A DNA stretch of 38,126 bases from Candidatus Bipolaricaulota bacterium (lineage in GTDB: Bacteria > Bipolaricaulota > Bipolaricaulia > Bipolaricaulales > Bipolaricaulaceae). The notes beneath the pieces are model-generated. The model saw nothing but the letters and a program-made list of their open reading frames with translations. It was not told the DNA's origin and ran no database searches. Position 1 is the stretch's first letter. Each line of letters opens with the position of its first letter. The stretch covers positions 1-38,126 of the forward strand of contig JAOACA010000001.1 of assembly GCA_026418075.1 (NCBI GenBank), written 5' to 3'. A program made the translations under genes and the position numbers. Shown one piece after another: positions 1 through 9,807 of the stretch.

Positions 1-64
1 CGTGCGCAGAAAGGACCCGAGGAGAGGAGCGTCCCCCCACGAGCAAGGCCTGGAACCCCAAGAA

Positions 65-1207
65 CTACAACGCGTCCTTGAGCCCTTGGAGGAGGACCTC
101 AAGGTCACGGGCGGTGTTGTACCCCTGGACCGAGACGCGGAGGAGAAGGCGGCCGTTCCAGGGGATCACGGGGACCTCGACCCGCCACTGGTCGAAGAGC
201 CTCTTCTGAAGCGCCCGGCCGTCGCAGGGAGGGAGAAGGAACGACCGCATCTGGAGGGGCCACGGCTCCGGCCCCTCACCCACGGGCTGAAGCCCCAGCT
301 TCACCGCCTCCGCCGTGAAGCGGGCAAGGAGCTCCCGGCAGTGAGCGCGGACCCGTTCCCAGTCGTGCTCCTCCAGAAACCGGATCGCGGCGGGGACGGC
401 GAGGTAGGGGGCGAGGTCCCGCGTCCCCTGCCACTGGTGGTCGTCGAGGAACGGGGAGGGCCCGGGCCCCTTGCTCCACTCCCCGCCCCAAGACACGACG
501 AGGGGCTTGAGGAGGCGCTGGGCCCCCCGCCGGGCGTGGAGGAACCCGGAGCCCTTCGGGGCCATCATCCACTTGTGGCAGTTCCCCGCGTAGAAGTCCG
601 CCCCGAGGGCCGCAAGGCTTAGGGGGATCTGGCCCGGGGCGTGGGCGCCGTCGATCACGGTGAGGATCCCCTCCTTTTTAGCCCGTCGGACGAGCTCCTC
701 CACTGGAAGGAGGAGCGCGGTGGGCGACGTGATGTGGGAGAGAGCGAGGACCCGGGTGCGCGGGGTCCTCCAGGACCACACGGCCTCGACGACGTCCTCG
801 GGGGACCTCACCGGGACGGGGACCTCCGCCCGGACGTAGCGGGCCCCCCGCTCGGCGCACACGACCCGCCACATCCGGTCCACCGCCCCGTACTCGTGGT
901 CCGTCGAGAGGACTTCGTCTCCCGGCCCCAAGGGGAGGGACCGGGCGACGATGTTCATCGCCGTCGTGGCGTTGGGGACGTAGACGAGGTCGAGGGGATC
1001 GCAGCCGAGGAACGCGGCGAGCGCCCCCCGGGCCTCGGCCATCAGGTTCTCAAACCGCCGATCGAGGAACTCCACCGGCTCCTCTTCCAGCTCCCGCTGC
1101 CAAGCCTGGTAGGCCTCAACCACGGGCCTCGGGCACGCCCCGAACGACCCGTGGTTCAGGAAGACGACGTCCTTCCGGAGGAGGAAGAGGTCCCGGAGGT
1201 TATCCAC
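65..1207 (-). CDS. Class-V aminotransferase, isopenicillin-N epimerase-like PLP enzyme
   Basis: Translation from GTG at 1207: DNLRDLFLLRKDVVFLNHGSFGACPRPV..., PNATTAMN, VIDGAHAPGQ, AGNCHKWMMAPKGSGFLHAR (PLP lysine region). Upstream ORF extension overlaps the CaiB gene and is rejected. Confidence 0.85.
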   Translation of the reverse strand: MDNLRDLFLLRKDVVFLNHGSFGACPRPVVEAYQAWQRELEEEPVEFLDRRFENLMAEARGALAAFLGCDPLDLVYVPNATTAMNIVARSLPLGPGDEVLSTDHEYGAVDRMWRVVCAERGARYVRAEVPVPVRSPEDVVEAVWSWRTPRTRVLALSHITSPTALLLPVEELVRRAKKEGILTVIDGAHAPGQIPLSLAALGADFYAGNCHKWMMAPKGSGFLHARRGAQRLLKPLVVSWGGEWSKGPGPSPFLDDHQWQGTRDLAPYLAVPAAIRFLEEHDWERVRAHCRELLARFTAEAVKLGLQPVGEGPEPWPLQMRSFLLPPCDGRALQKRLFDQWRVEVPVIPWNGRLLLRVSVQGYNTARDLEVLLQGLKDAL

Positions 1208-2351
1208 GGCGGATCCCCAGGCGCTTGAGCACCGCCTCGGTGTGCTCCCCCAGGCGCGGGGGAGGGAGCGGGCTCGGCGGCCAGGCCTGGGGCAGCGGAC
1301 AGGCCACGGTCCGGTACCGGCCCACCGCGGGGTGATCCACCTCGACGAGGACCCGACCCACAAGGCCCTCGTCCCCGAAGAGCTCCCCGAGCGTGTTCAC
1401 CGGGCCGGCGGGGACCCCGGCCTCCTTCAAGATCCTGACCCACTCCGCCCTGGGGCGCGCGGCGAAGATCGCGCTCAGGATCGTGACGAGCTCGTCCCGG
1501 TTCCGGACCCGGTCGGGGTTCGTGGCAAACCGGGGGTCCGCGGCAAGGTCGGGGTGCCCGAGGGCTTCGCACAGGGCCCGGTACTGGGCATCCGTCCCCA
1601 CGGCGACCATGAGGAGCCCGTCCGCGGCGGGAAACGCCTGGTAGGGGACGATGTGGGGGTGGGCGGTGGCCAGGCGCCGCGGTTCCCTCCCGGTGAGGAG
1701 GAACGCCTGGGCCTGGTTCACGAGGGCCGCAGCCGAGCACTCGACCAAGGTCGCCTCCACGTACCCCCCTTCCCCGGTCCGCTCCCGGACAAGAAGCGCC
1801 CCCAACGTCCCGGCGAGGGCCGCCCAGGCGGTGAGGACGTCCACGATCGCCACCCCGACCTTCACCGGCGTCTCCCCGTCCCCGGTGATCGCCATCAGCC
1901 CCCCCAGGGCCTGGATCAGGGCGTCGAACCCCGGCTCGTCCCGGTACGGGCCCGGTGGAAACCCGGCCACCGCGGTGTAGACAAGCCGCCCGTTGAGCTT
2001 TCGGACCTCGTCGTAGGAGAGCCCGAGCCTGGCCGCCGTTCCGGGGAGGAAGTTGTGGAGGAGGACGTCGCTTCGGCGGATAAGCTCCCGCAGGACCTCC
2101 CGGTCCCCGGGCTCGGAAAAATCGAGGGCGATCCCCAGCTTCCCCCGGTTCACGGCGAGGAAGTACGCGGACTCCCCGCCCACGAACGGGGGGCCCCACC
2201 GCCGGGTCTCGTCCCCGTTCCCGGGCCGCTCGACCTTGATCACCTCGGCCCCAAGATCCGCCATCCACATCGTCGCCAATGGGCCAGCAAGGATCCGCGA
2301 CAGGTCCAGGACCCGGATCCCGGCCAGGGGCTTAGAAGAGGGTGGGTTCAT
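1200..2351 (-). CDS. CaiB/BaiF family (class III) CoA-transferase
   Basis: ATG at 2351; LAGIRVLDLSRILAGPLATMWMADLGAEVIKVERPGNGDETRRWGPPF..., typical family III CoA-transferase motifs. Overlaps neighbours by 8 and 20 nt. Confidence 0.9.
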   Translation of the reverse strand: MNPPSSKPLAGIRVLDLSRILAGPLATMWMADLGAEVIKVERPGNGDETRRWGPPFVGGESAYFLAVNRGKLGIALDFSEPGDREVLRELIRRSDVLLHNFLPGTAARLGLSYDEVRKLNGRLVYTAVAGFPPGPYRDEPGFDALIQALGGLMAITGDGETPVKVGVAIVDVLTAWAALAGTLGALLVRERTGEGGYVEATLVECSAAALVNQAQAFLLTGREPRRLATAHPHIVPYQAFPAADGLLMVAVGTDAQYRALCEALGHPDLAADPRFATNPDRVRNRDELVTILSAIFAARPRAEWVRILKEAGVPAGPVNTLGELFGDEGLVGRVLVEVDHPAVGRYRTVACPLPQAWPPSPLPPPRLGEHTEAVLKRLGIRRG

Positions 2352-3558
2352 CGTAGCGTTCCTCCAGTGGGATCCGGACCTCCCCGTACTGGCCGTCGTA
2401 GCCGGGGCGGATGACGAGCTTCCCCTCCCGAACGCTCCGCACCGCCTCCACCACCCGGGGCGGGGCCCCCTGGGCAAGGTCGGCGAGGGGGAGATCGAGG
2501 AGGATCCGGAGCTCGCTTCCAAACCGCTCCACGAGCCGGGTATACTCGGCGAGAACCCCCTTCGTTTCCGGCCCCTGCCCCAGGACCTGGCCGAGGACCT
2601 CGAGGAGGGGGACGAGGGACCGGTAGGGGATCGCCCCCGGGGGCCGGTGCCCTGGGGGCCGGTCGGCGAGCTCCTCCACCCGGTGGAGGACCCCCACCGT
2701 CACCGGCCGGCCACACACCGGGCACTTTCCCCCGCGCTCGGCGGTCTCCCGCGGGGAAAGGGCGACCCCGCAGAGGCGGTGGCCGTCGTAGTGGTACTTC
2801 CCCTCCTCGGGGAAGAACTCGATCGTCCCGAGGAACCGCGCGGGGTCCCGCGTCCGGAGAGCATCCACCAGCGCGGCGTACGAAAGCTCGGGGAGCTCCA
2901 ACAGGCACGCCTCCCGCCCAAGCCGGGTCGGGGAGTGGGCGTCGGAAAACGAGACCAGCGCGAGATGGTCCAGAGCGGAGACCCGCCAGTTCATCGGCGG
3001 ATCCGAGGACAGGCCGGTCTCGAGGGCGAACACCTCCCCGGCCGCCGCCCCCAGGGCCTCCTCCACCGAGTCGAACCCCGACTGGGAACCGAAGATCGAG
3101 TACCAGGGGGTCCAGGCGTGGGCGGGGATCACGGCGGCCTCCGGTGCGGCCCCAAGGATGGCCGAAACGAGCTTCTCGCCCGGGATCCCGAGCGTCGGCC
3201 GGCCGTCCGCCCCGAGGCTTCCGATCTTTGCGAGTTCCCGGTTGATCCGCGCGGCACCCTCGGCCCCCGGGGCGAGGACGAGGAAGTGGACCCGCCGGAC
3301 CCGGCCGTCGCTCGTCCACACCGCCGCCACCTCCGCGGTGTAGACAAAGCGGACCCCGCCGTAGGCGTACACGCCGTCCCCCACGGGAAGGAGCTCCGCG
3401 GCCAGTTCGGAGAACCACTCCGGGTGGGTGAAGTCCCCGGTTCCGAGGAGCCCCAGGCCCTTGAGGCGGGCCCAGTGGGCGAGCCCGGGGAGGTCCATGT
3501 CCGGGCTCGTGGCCCGCGAGAACCGGGAGTGGAGGTGGAGGTCGGCAGCGAGGCGCAT
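2332..3558 (-). CDS. PHP-domain endonuclease, Endonuclease Q (EndoQ)-like
   Basis: DLHLHSRFSRATSPDM PHP N-terminus, TGDFTHPEWFSEL, ...FFPEEGKYHYDGHRLCGVALSPRETAERGGKCPVCGRPVTVGVLHRVEELADRPPG (Zn-binding segment) as in EndoQ-type proteins. Confidence 0.82.
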   Translation of the reverse strand: MRLAADLHLHSRFSRATSPDMDLPGLAHWARLKGLGLLGTGDFTHPEWFSELAAELLPVGDGVYAYGGVRFVYTAEVAAVWTSDGRVRRVHFLVLAPGAEGAARINRELAKIGSLGADGRPTLGIPGEKLVSAILGAAPEAAVIPAHAWTPWYSIFGSQSGFDSVEEALGAAAGEVFALETGLSSDPPMNWRVSALDHLALVSFSDAHSPTRLGREACLLELPELSYAALVDALRTRDPARFLGTIEFFPEEGKYHYDGHRLCGVALSPRETAERGGKCPVCGRPVTVGVLHRVEELADRPPGHRPPGAIPYRSLVPLLEVLGQVLGQGPETKGVLAEYTRLVERFGSELRILLDLPLADLAQGAPPRVVEAVRSVREGKLVIRPGYDGQYGEVRIPLEERYDEPTLF

Positions 3559-3559
3559 C

Positions 3560-4717
3560 CTACAGGGCCTGCTCCAGGTCCCGGACCCGATCCGTCCGCT
3601 CCCAGGTCGGGGAGAGGTCCAGGCGGCCGAAGTGGCCGTAGCAGGAGAGGGGCTCGTAGATCGGCCGCCGGAGCTCGAGGGCGTCGATGATCGCCGCCGG
3701 CCGGAAGTCGAACGCCCGCTCCACCGCCCGGGTCAAGGCGGAATCGGACACCGCGCCCTTCCCCAGGGCCCGCACGCTCAGCGCCAACGGCCGCGGCCGG
3801 CCGATGGCGTAGGCCACCTGGACCTCGCACGCCGGGGCCAGCCCCGCCGCCACCACGTTGACCGCCGCGTAGCGGGCCATGTACCACCCCGAGCGATCCA
3901 CCTTCGTCGGGTCCTTGCCCGAAAACGCCCCGCCTCCGTGGGACCCGTACCCCCCGTAGGTGTCGACGATGATCTTCCGTCCCGTCATCCCCGTGTCCGA
4001 GGCCGGGCCCCCGATCACAAACCGGCCCGAGGTGTTGACGAACACCTGGGTCCCCTCATCCAGCCACCCGTCGAGGACCGGCTCGACCACCAGCTTGCGC
4101 AGGTCGGCCCGGAGCTGGTCGAGGGACACCTCGGGGGCGTGCTGGGCCGCGAGGAGCACGGTGTGGATCCGGACCGGCCTGTCCCCCTCGTACTCCACCG
4201 TAACCTGGGTCTTCCCATCGGGGCGGAGGTAGAGGAGGGACCCGTCCTTGCGCACCTCCGCCAGCCTCCGAGCGAGCTTGTGGGCGAGGGTGATCGGGAG
4301 CGGCATCCGCTCCGGGGTCTCGACCGTGGCGTAGCCAAACGTGATCCCCTGGTCTCCGGCCCCGATCCGGTCGTAGGGATCGCCGGCCTCGGTGCGGAGA
4401 ACGGCCTGGGCGATGTCCGGGGACTGCTGGCGGAGGAGGATCGCCACGGCGCAGGAATCAAACGCCAGCCCGTACTCCGGCTTGACGTACCCCACGTCCC
4501 GGACCACGCGGCGGGCGAGGGTTGCGGCGTCGATCTGGGCGGAGGCGGTGATCTCCCCGCCGATGACCACCAGGCTCCCGGTTACCAGCGTCTCGCAGGC
4601 CACCCGGCCCTCGCGGTCCTGGGCGAGCACGGCGTCGAGGACCGCATCCGAGATCCGGTCGGCGAGTTTGTCGGGGTGGCCCTCGGCCACCGATTCCGCG
4701 GTCACAAGTCTCCTCAT
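3560..4717 (-). CDS. metK: S-adenosylmethionine synthetase
   Basis: [59 protein letters not shown] at 4717 with AAGGAGGGGG Shine-Dalgarno. Confidence 0.97.
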   Translation of the reverse strand: MRRLVTAESVAEGHPDKLADRISDAVLDAVLAQDREGRVACETLVTGSLVVIGGEITASAQIDAATLARRVVRDVGYVKPEYGLAFDSCAVAILLRQQSPDIAQAVLRTEAGDPYDRIGAGDQGITFGYATVETPERMPLPITLAHKLARRLAEVRKDGSLLYLRPDGKTQVTVEYEGDRPVRIHTVLLAAQHAPEVSLDQLRADLRKLVVEPVLDGWLDEGTQVFVNTSGRFVIGGPASDTGMTGRKIIVDTYGGYGSHGGGAFSGKDPTKVDRSGWYMARYAAVNVVAAGLAPACEVQVAYAIGRPRPLALSVRALGKGAVSDSALTRAVERAFDFRPAAIIDALELRRPIYEPLSCYGHFGRLDLSPTWERTDRVRDLEQAL

Positions 4718-4845
4718 CCGCCCCCTCCTTGTCGCGGGGCATAGCGTACCTCGCAAGGGAGCAACGCGGAAGGGGATGGGCAATCCGGGAGGAGGTAGAG
4801 TACACTTGGCAAGCGAAGGCACGGTGGGATTCGCGAGGAGGGACG

Positions 4846-5295
4846 ATGGAACGGACGCTCGTGCTCTTGAAACCGGACGCGCTTCAGCGGCGGCTCGTGG
4901 GCCAGATCCTGGCCCGGTTTGAGGCCAAGGGCCTCAAGTTCGTGGGGATGAAGCTCCTGCGGGTGTCCCCGGAGCTCGCCGCCCGCCACTACGCCGAGCA
5001 CGTGGGAAAGCCCTTTTACGGAGAGCTCGTCTCGTTCATCACCTCCGCCCCGGTGATCGCCCTCGTGGTCGAGGGCCCGCGGGCGGTGGAGGTCGTCCGT
5101 CGCCTGATGGGGAAGACGAACGCGCTTGAGGCCGAGCCAGGGACGATCCGCGGCGACTACGGCCTCTCGGTGGGGATGAACCTCGTCCACGGCTCGGACT
5201 CCCCGGCGTCCGCCGCGCGCGAAATCCCCCTCTTCTTCTCCCCCGACGAGCTCCACGACTACCCCCTCGCCGACGCCCCCTGGCTCGGAGGCTAG
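4846..5295 (+). CDS. ndk: Nucleoside diphosphate kinase
   Basis: [31 protein letters not shown]..., [14 protein letters not shown] catalytic His motif; SD GAGGAGGG. Confidence 0.97.
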   Translation: MERTLVLLKPDALQRRLVGQILARFEAKGLKFVGMKLLRVSPELAARHYAEHVGKPFYGELVSFITSAPVIALVVEGPRAVEVVRRLMGKTNALEAEPGTIRGDYGLSVGMNLVHGSDSPASAAREIPLFFSPDELHDYPLADAPWLGG

Positions 5296-5296
5296 A

Positions 5297-7924
5297 ATGC
5301 TTCCCCCCCGCTACGACCCCCGCGACGTCGAGCCCCGGATCCTCGCCCGGTGGGAGAAGGACCAGCCCTGGCGCTGCAACCCCCAAAGCGGGAAGCCCCC
5401 CTACGCCATCGTCATCCCGCCCCCGAACATCACGGGCCGCCTCCACCTCGGCCACAACCTCGTGAACACGTTCCAGGACATCCTCATCCGCTACAAACGC
5501 ATGGATGGCTACGAGGCGTGCTGGTTCCCGGGGACGGACCACGCCGGGATCGCCACCCAGAACGTGGTGGAGCGGGCCCTGGCCAAGGAGGGCCTGACCC
5601 GCCAGGCCCTCGGCCGGGAGGAGTTCGAGCGGCGGGTGTGGGCGTGGAAGGAGCGGTACGGAGGGGAGATCGTCGAGCAGCTCAAGGTCCTGGGCTGCTC
5701 CTGCGACTGGTCGCGGCAGCGGTTCACCCTCGACCCCGGGCTCTCCCGGGCCGTGCGCACGGCGTTCGTCCGCCTCCACCGGGAGGGGCTGATCTACCGC
5801 GGGGACTACATGATCCACTGGTGCCCCCGCTGTGGGACCGCGCTCTCGGACATCGAGGTCGAGCACCGGGAGATCGATGGGCATCTCTTCTACGTCCGCT
5901 ACCCCCTGGAGGGGGGAGGGTTCATCCCCGTGGCCACAACCCGGCCGGAGACGATGCTCGGGGACACGGCGGTGGCGGTGAACCCGCGGGACGAGCGGTA
6001 CCGGGACCTCATCGGGAGGACGGCGGTCCTGCCCCTCCTTGGGCGGAGGCTCCCCATCGTGGGGGCGGAGGAGGTGGACCCCGCGTTTGGGACCGGGGCC
6101 CTCAAGATCACCCCCGGCCACGACCCCGTGGATCGGGAGATCGGGAAACGCTACGGGCTCCCCACGGTGGACGTCCTCAACCCCGACGGGACGATCAACG
6201 AGCACGGGGGGCCGTTTGCCGGCCTGGAGCGGTTCGCCGCCCGGGAGGAGATCGTCCGGCGGCTCACGGCGGAAGGGCTTCTCGAGAAGGTCGTCCCCTA
6301 CCGCCACGCGGTCGGCCACTGCCAGCGCTGCGAGACCCGGGTCGAGCCAAAGGTCTCCACCCAGTGGTTCGTCCGGATGAGGCCCCTGGCCGAGCCCGCC
6401 ATCGCCGCCGTGCAGGACGGACGGATCCGGTTCGTCCCCGAGCGGTGGGCGAAGGTGTACTTCGACTGGCTCGAGGGGATCCGGGACTGGTGCATCTCCC
6501 GCCAGCTGTGGTGGGGGCACCGCATCCCCGCCTGGTACGGCCCAGACGGGGAGGCGTTCATCGCCCACGACGAGGCCGAGGCGCGGGCCCTCGCCAAGAA
6601 CCACTACGGCCGCGAAGTTCCGCTTCGGCAGGACGAGGACGTCCTCGACACCTGGTTCTCCTCGGCCCTGTGGCCGTTCTCGGTGATGGGCTGGCCGGAG
6701 AGGACGGAGGACCTCGCCGTCTTCTACCCCACCGCGGTCCTCGTCACCGCGTTTGACATCCTCTTTTTCTGGGTGGCGCGGATGGTGATGATGGGCCTCC
6801 ACTTCATGGGCGAGGTCCCGTTCCGGGAGGTCCTCATCACCCCGTTCATCGTCGACGAGCGGGGCCAGAAGATGAGCCGATCTAAAGGGAACATGATCGA
6901 CGCCCTCGAGGTCAAGGAGAGCCACGGGATGGACGCCCTCCGGTTTGCCATGGCCGGGAGCTCGACCAAGGGCCGGGAGCTCCGGTTCTCCCTGCGCCAG
7001 GTGGACGAGGCCAGGAACTTCCAGAACAAGCTCTGGAACATGGCCCGGTTCGTCCTGGCCAACACCGAGGACCTTCCTGCGGGGGCCGCGCTCGCCGGGC
7101 GCCCCCTCGCCCCCGAGGACCGCTGGATCCTGTCCCGCCTCGAGGGCGTGGTGGAGAAGGTGCGCACGGAACTGGAGCGGTACAACTTCCACCTTGCGAC
7201 GGAGGCCCTGTATCAGTTCACCTGGCACGAGCTGTGCGACTGGTACCTCGAGCTCGCCAAGCTCCGGCTTCAAGGGGACGACCCCGAGGCCCGGCGGACG
7301 TGCCAGCTCGTCCTCCGGGAGGCCCTGGAGACCGTGGTCCGGCTCCTCCACCCCATCATGCCGTTCCTCACCGAGGAGATCTGGGCCCACTTGGGGAAGG
7401 AGGGACTCCTCGCCCACGCGGCCTACCCGACCGTCCGGCCGGAGCGGCGGGATCCGGTGGCGGAGGCGGAGCTCGAGCGGTTCATGGAGCTCGTCCGCGA
7501 GGTGCGGGCGGTGCGGGCCGAGGTCGGGGTCCCCGCCGCCGCCGAGCTCGAGCTCGTCCTCACCTCCGGCGCGGGGATCGAGGCCCTCGTCGGGCACTTT
7601 GAACTGGCCCTCCGACGGCTGGCGCGGCTGCGGTCGGTCCGCGTGAGCCCCGGGGAACGGCCCCCGGCGGGCTCGGCCCGGGGCGTGGCCGGGGAGATCG
7701 CGTTCTTCCTCCCCGTCGGCGACCTCGTGGACTGGCCGGCGGTGCGGGACAAGATCCGGAAGGACCTGGAAAAGACGAAGGCAGAACTGGAAAAGATCGA
7801 GGCAAGGCTGGGGAACCCCGAGTTCCGGGAGAAGGCCTCCCCGGAGGTGGTGGCGAGGGCCGAGGCCGAGGCGGAGGCCCTGCGGGGAAGGCGGGCGCGG
7901 CTGGAGCGCCAGCTCGCCCCGTGA
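5297..7924 (+). CDS. valS: Valyl-tRNA synthetase
   Basis: PPPNITGRLHLGHNLVNTFQDILIRYKRM (HIGH-type motif), GQKMSRSKGN (KMSKS-type motif), C-terminal coiled coil. Confidence 0.97.
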   Translation: MLPPRYDPRDVEPRILARWEKDQPWRCNPQSGKPPYAIVIPPPNITGRLHLGHNLVNTFQDILIRYKRMDGYEACWFPGTDHAGIATQNVVERALAKEGLTRQALGREEFERRVWAWKERYGGEIVEQLKVLGCSCDWSRQRFTLDPGLSRAVRTAFVRLHREGLIYRGDYMIHWCPRCGTALSDIEVEHREIDGHLFYVRYPLEGGGFIPVATTRPETMLGDTAVAVNPRDERYRDLIGRTAVLPLLGRRLPIVGAEEVDPAFGTGALKITPGHDPVDREIGKRYGLPTVDVLNPDGTINEHGGPFAGLERFAAREEIVRRLTAEGLLEKVVPYRHAVGHCQRCETRVEPKVSTQWFVRMRPLAEPAIAAVQDGRIRFVPERWAKVYFDWLEGIRDWCISRQLWWGHRIPAWYGPDGEAFIAHDEAEARALAKNHYGREVPLRQDEDVLDTWFSSALWPFSVMGWPERTEDLAVFYPTAVLVTAFDILFFWVARMVMMGLHFMGEVPFREVLITPFIVDERGQKMSRSKGNMIDALEVKESHGMDALRFAMAGSSTKGRELRFSLRQVDEARNFQNKLWNMARFVLANTEDLPAGAALAGRPLAPEDRWILSRLEGVVEKVRTELERYNFHLATEALYQFTWHELCDWYLELAKLRLQGDDPEARRTCQLVLREALETVVRLLHPIMPFLTEEIWAHLGKEGLLAHAAYPTVRPERRDPVAEAELERFMELVREVRAVRAEVGVPAAAELELVLTSGAGIEALVGHFELALRRLARLRSVRVSPGERPPAGSARGVAGEIAFFLPVGDLVDWPAVRDKIRKDLEKTKAELEKIEARLGNPEFREKASPEVVARAEAEAEALRGRRARLERQLAP

Positions 7925-7934
7925 AGGCGGACCC

Positions 7935-8696
7935 GTGACCCAGCCCAGCACCGCTGCCCTCGCCGAGCGCCTGGCCCGGGTCCGGGCCAAGCCCCTACCC
8001 CGCCACGTGGCCCTGATCATGGACGGGAACGGCCGCTGGGCCCAGCGGCGGGGTCTTCCCCGGATGGAGGGTCACCGGGCGGGCGTCCGGGCCGCCGAGC
8101 GGCTCGTCCGGTTCGTGGCCTCCGAGCGCCTCGTCCCCCACCTGAGCTTCTTTGCCTTCTCCACCGAGAACTGGAACCGCCCGCAGGAGGAGGTGGAGTC
8201 CCTCTTCCAGCTCCTGGAGTCGTTCCTCCGGGAGCGGGCGGACGAGTACGTGGACCGGGGGGTCCGGCTTCGCGTCCTCGGGGGGCGGGAGCGGCTCCCC
8301 CCCTCCCTTCAGGAGGCGATCGCCCGGGTGGAGGAGCGGACGCGGAACGGGGAGGCCTTGCAGCTTGCGGTGGGGATCAACTTCGGGGGGCGGTGGAGCA
8401 TCCTCCAGGGGGTCAAGCGGGCCCTCGCCCTGGGGGCGGAGGGCCGCCTTTCCCCCGGGGAGCTCGACGAGGCCCGGTTCTCCGAGCTTCTTCCCACCTC
8501 CGGGCTCCCCGACCCCGACCTCGTCGTCCGCACCGGGGACGAGAAGCGGATCTCCAACTTCTTCCTGTGGGAGGCGGCCTACGCCGAGCTCCACTTCACC
8601 CCCACCCTGTGGCCGGACTTCGACGAGGAGGCGTTTCTGCGGGCGCTGGAGGACTTCCAGGGGCGGACCCGGCGGTTTGGGCGGGTGAGCCCATGA
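7935..8696 (+). CDS. uppS: Isoprenyl (undecaprenyl) diphosphate synthase
   Basis: HVALIMDGNGRWAQRRGLPRMEGHRAG, FAFSTENWNRP, RTGDEKRISNFFLWEAAYAELHF. Confidence 0.95.
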   Translation: MTQPSTAALAERLARVRAKPLPRHVALIMDGNGRWAQRRGLPRMEGHRAGVRAAERLVRFVASERLVPHLSFFAFSTENWNRPQEEVESLFQLLESFLRERADEYVDRGVRLRVLGGRERLPPSLQEAIARVEERTRNGEALQLAVGINFGGRWSILQGVKRALALGAEGRLSPGELDEARFSELLPTSGLPDPDLVVRTGDEKRISNFFLWEAAYAELHFTPTLWPDFDEEAFLRALEDFQGRTRRFGRVSP

Positions 8697-9514
8697 ACGC
8701 GCTTGGGAAGCGCCTCCTCACCGCGGCCGTCGCCATTCCGACGGTCTTGGGGGTGTTTTGGCTCTGCGACCGCTACCGCCTCGACTGGGGGGTGTGCCTG
8801 TTCCTCTCCGCGGTGACGATGGTCGCCGGCTGGGAGTACCTCCACCTCGTGGGAAGGCTTGGGATCCCGCTTCCAAAGGAACTCTTCATGTTCGCGATCC
8901 CCGCCTACCTCATGCTCCTTGTGCCCTGGCGGGGGGAGTACGCGGTGGTCCTCGCGGCAGGGGTGGTGTACCTGATCGTGTTCTACAGCTTCTCCCGAAG
9001 GGGTGCGCGGGAGGGGTTCTTTGCGTCGCTGGCGGGCACGTTTGGGTTCCTGTACCTCCCGGTGACGATCGGGGTCGTGTACCTCCTTTTCCGGGACGCG
9101 GGGTTCCCCTACATCGCCCACTTCCTCCTCATGGTGTGGGGGTACGACTCGGGGGCGTACTTCGTGGGGAGCCTCCTCGGCCGGCACCAGCTCCTCCCCC
9201 GGGTGTCGCTGGCCAAGACGTGGGAGGGGGTGGCGGGGGGGCTGGTCCTCGCCACGGCCGCGGCGGCCCTCCTTCCGGCGTTCTGGGAGGACCTCCCCCG
9301 GTGGGCCCCGGCGATCGTGGTCCTCGGGGTGTCCGTGGGGGCGTTCTGTCAGCTCGGGGACCTCTTCGAGTCCCTTCTCAAGCGGGCGGCAGGGGTGAAG
9401 GACACCGGGCGGATGTTCCCTGGGCACGGGGGGATGCTCGACCGAATCGACGGCCTTCTCGCCGCGGTCCCGGTCTACTTCTTCTTCCTCCGCTACGTCC
9501 TCCGGCTGATCTAG
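8693..9514 (+). CDS. cdsA: Phosphatidate cytidylyltransferase
   Basis: Multi-TM protein; SLAKTWEGVAGGL, C-terminal GRMFPGHGGMLDRIDGLLAAVP signature; ATGA overlap with uppS. Confidence 0.93.
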   Translation: MNALGKRLLTAAVAIPTVLGVFWLCDRYRLDWGVCLFLSAVTMVAGWEYLHLVGRLGIPLPKELFMFAIPAYLMLLVPWRGEYAVVLAAGVVYLIVFYSFSRRGAREGFFASLAGTFGFLYLPVTIGVVYLLFRDAGFPYIAHFLLMVWGYDSGAYFVGSLLGRHQLLPRVSLAKTWEGVAGGLVLATAAAALLPAFWEDLPRWAPAIVVLGVSVGAFCQLGDLFESLLKRAAGVKDTGRMFPGHGGMLDRIDGLLAAVPVYFFFLRYVLRLI

Positions 9515-9807
9515 CTCCCGAGCTTTTCCTCCACGGAACGGACCTTCTGGAGCATCCGCCCCCGTGGGCCCTCCCGGTCGTCGATCTTGATCAGGGTCGA
9601 GACCCGCCGGCAGTCCGCCCGCACCGCCATGTGGCAGGCCCGGATCACCGCCATTACCTCATCCCACTCCCCCTCGATCACCGTCCCCATCGGGGTGAGC
9701 ATCGAGGGGAGGCCGCTTTCCCGGACAATCTTCTCGCACCGGGCAACGTACGGGGAGAGGGACTCCCCGACGCCGATCGGGGTGATCGAAAACTCGCAGA
9801 CGATCAT
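9511..9807 (-). CDS. MTH1187/YkoF-type thiamine-binding family protein
   Basis: MIVCEFSITPIGVGESLSPYVARCEKIVRESGL...LTPMGTVIEGEWDEVMAVI; ~98 aa, typical family layout. Confidence 0.85.
   Translation of the reverse strand: MIVCEFSITPIGVGESLSPYVARCEKIVRESGLPSMLTPMGTVIEGEWDEVMAVIRACHMAVRADCRRVSTLIKIDDREGPRGRMLQKVRSVEEKLGS

Noticed and set aside
2053-3690. 545-aa plus-strand ORF
   Set aside because: Antisense to the CaiB and EndoQ-like genes, no domain.
4718-4845. SAM riboswitch upstream of metK
   Set aside because: No SAM-riboswitch-like helices recognised; the leader to the candidate -10 is only about 20-25 nt.
5039-8020. 993-aa minus-strand ORF
   Set aside because: Antisense to valS with no recognisable domains; results from GC codon bias removing stops.
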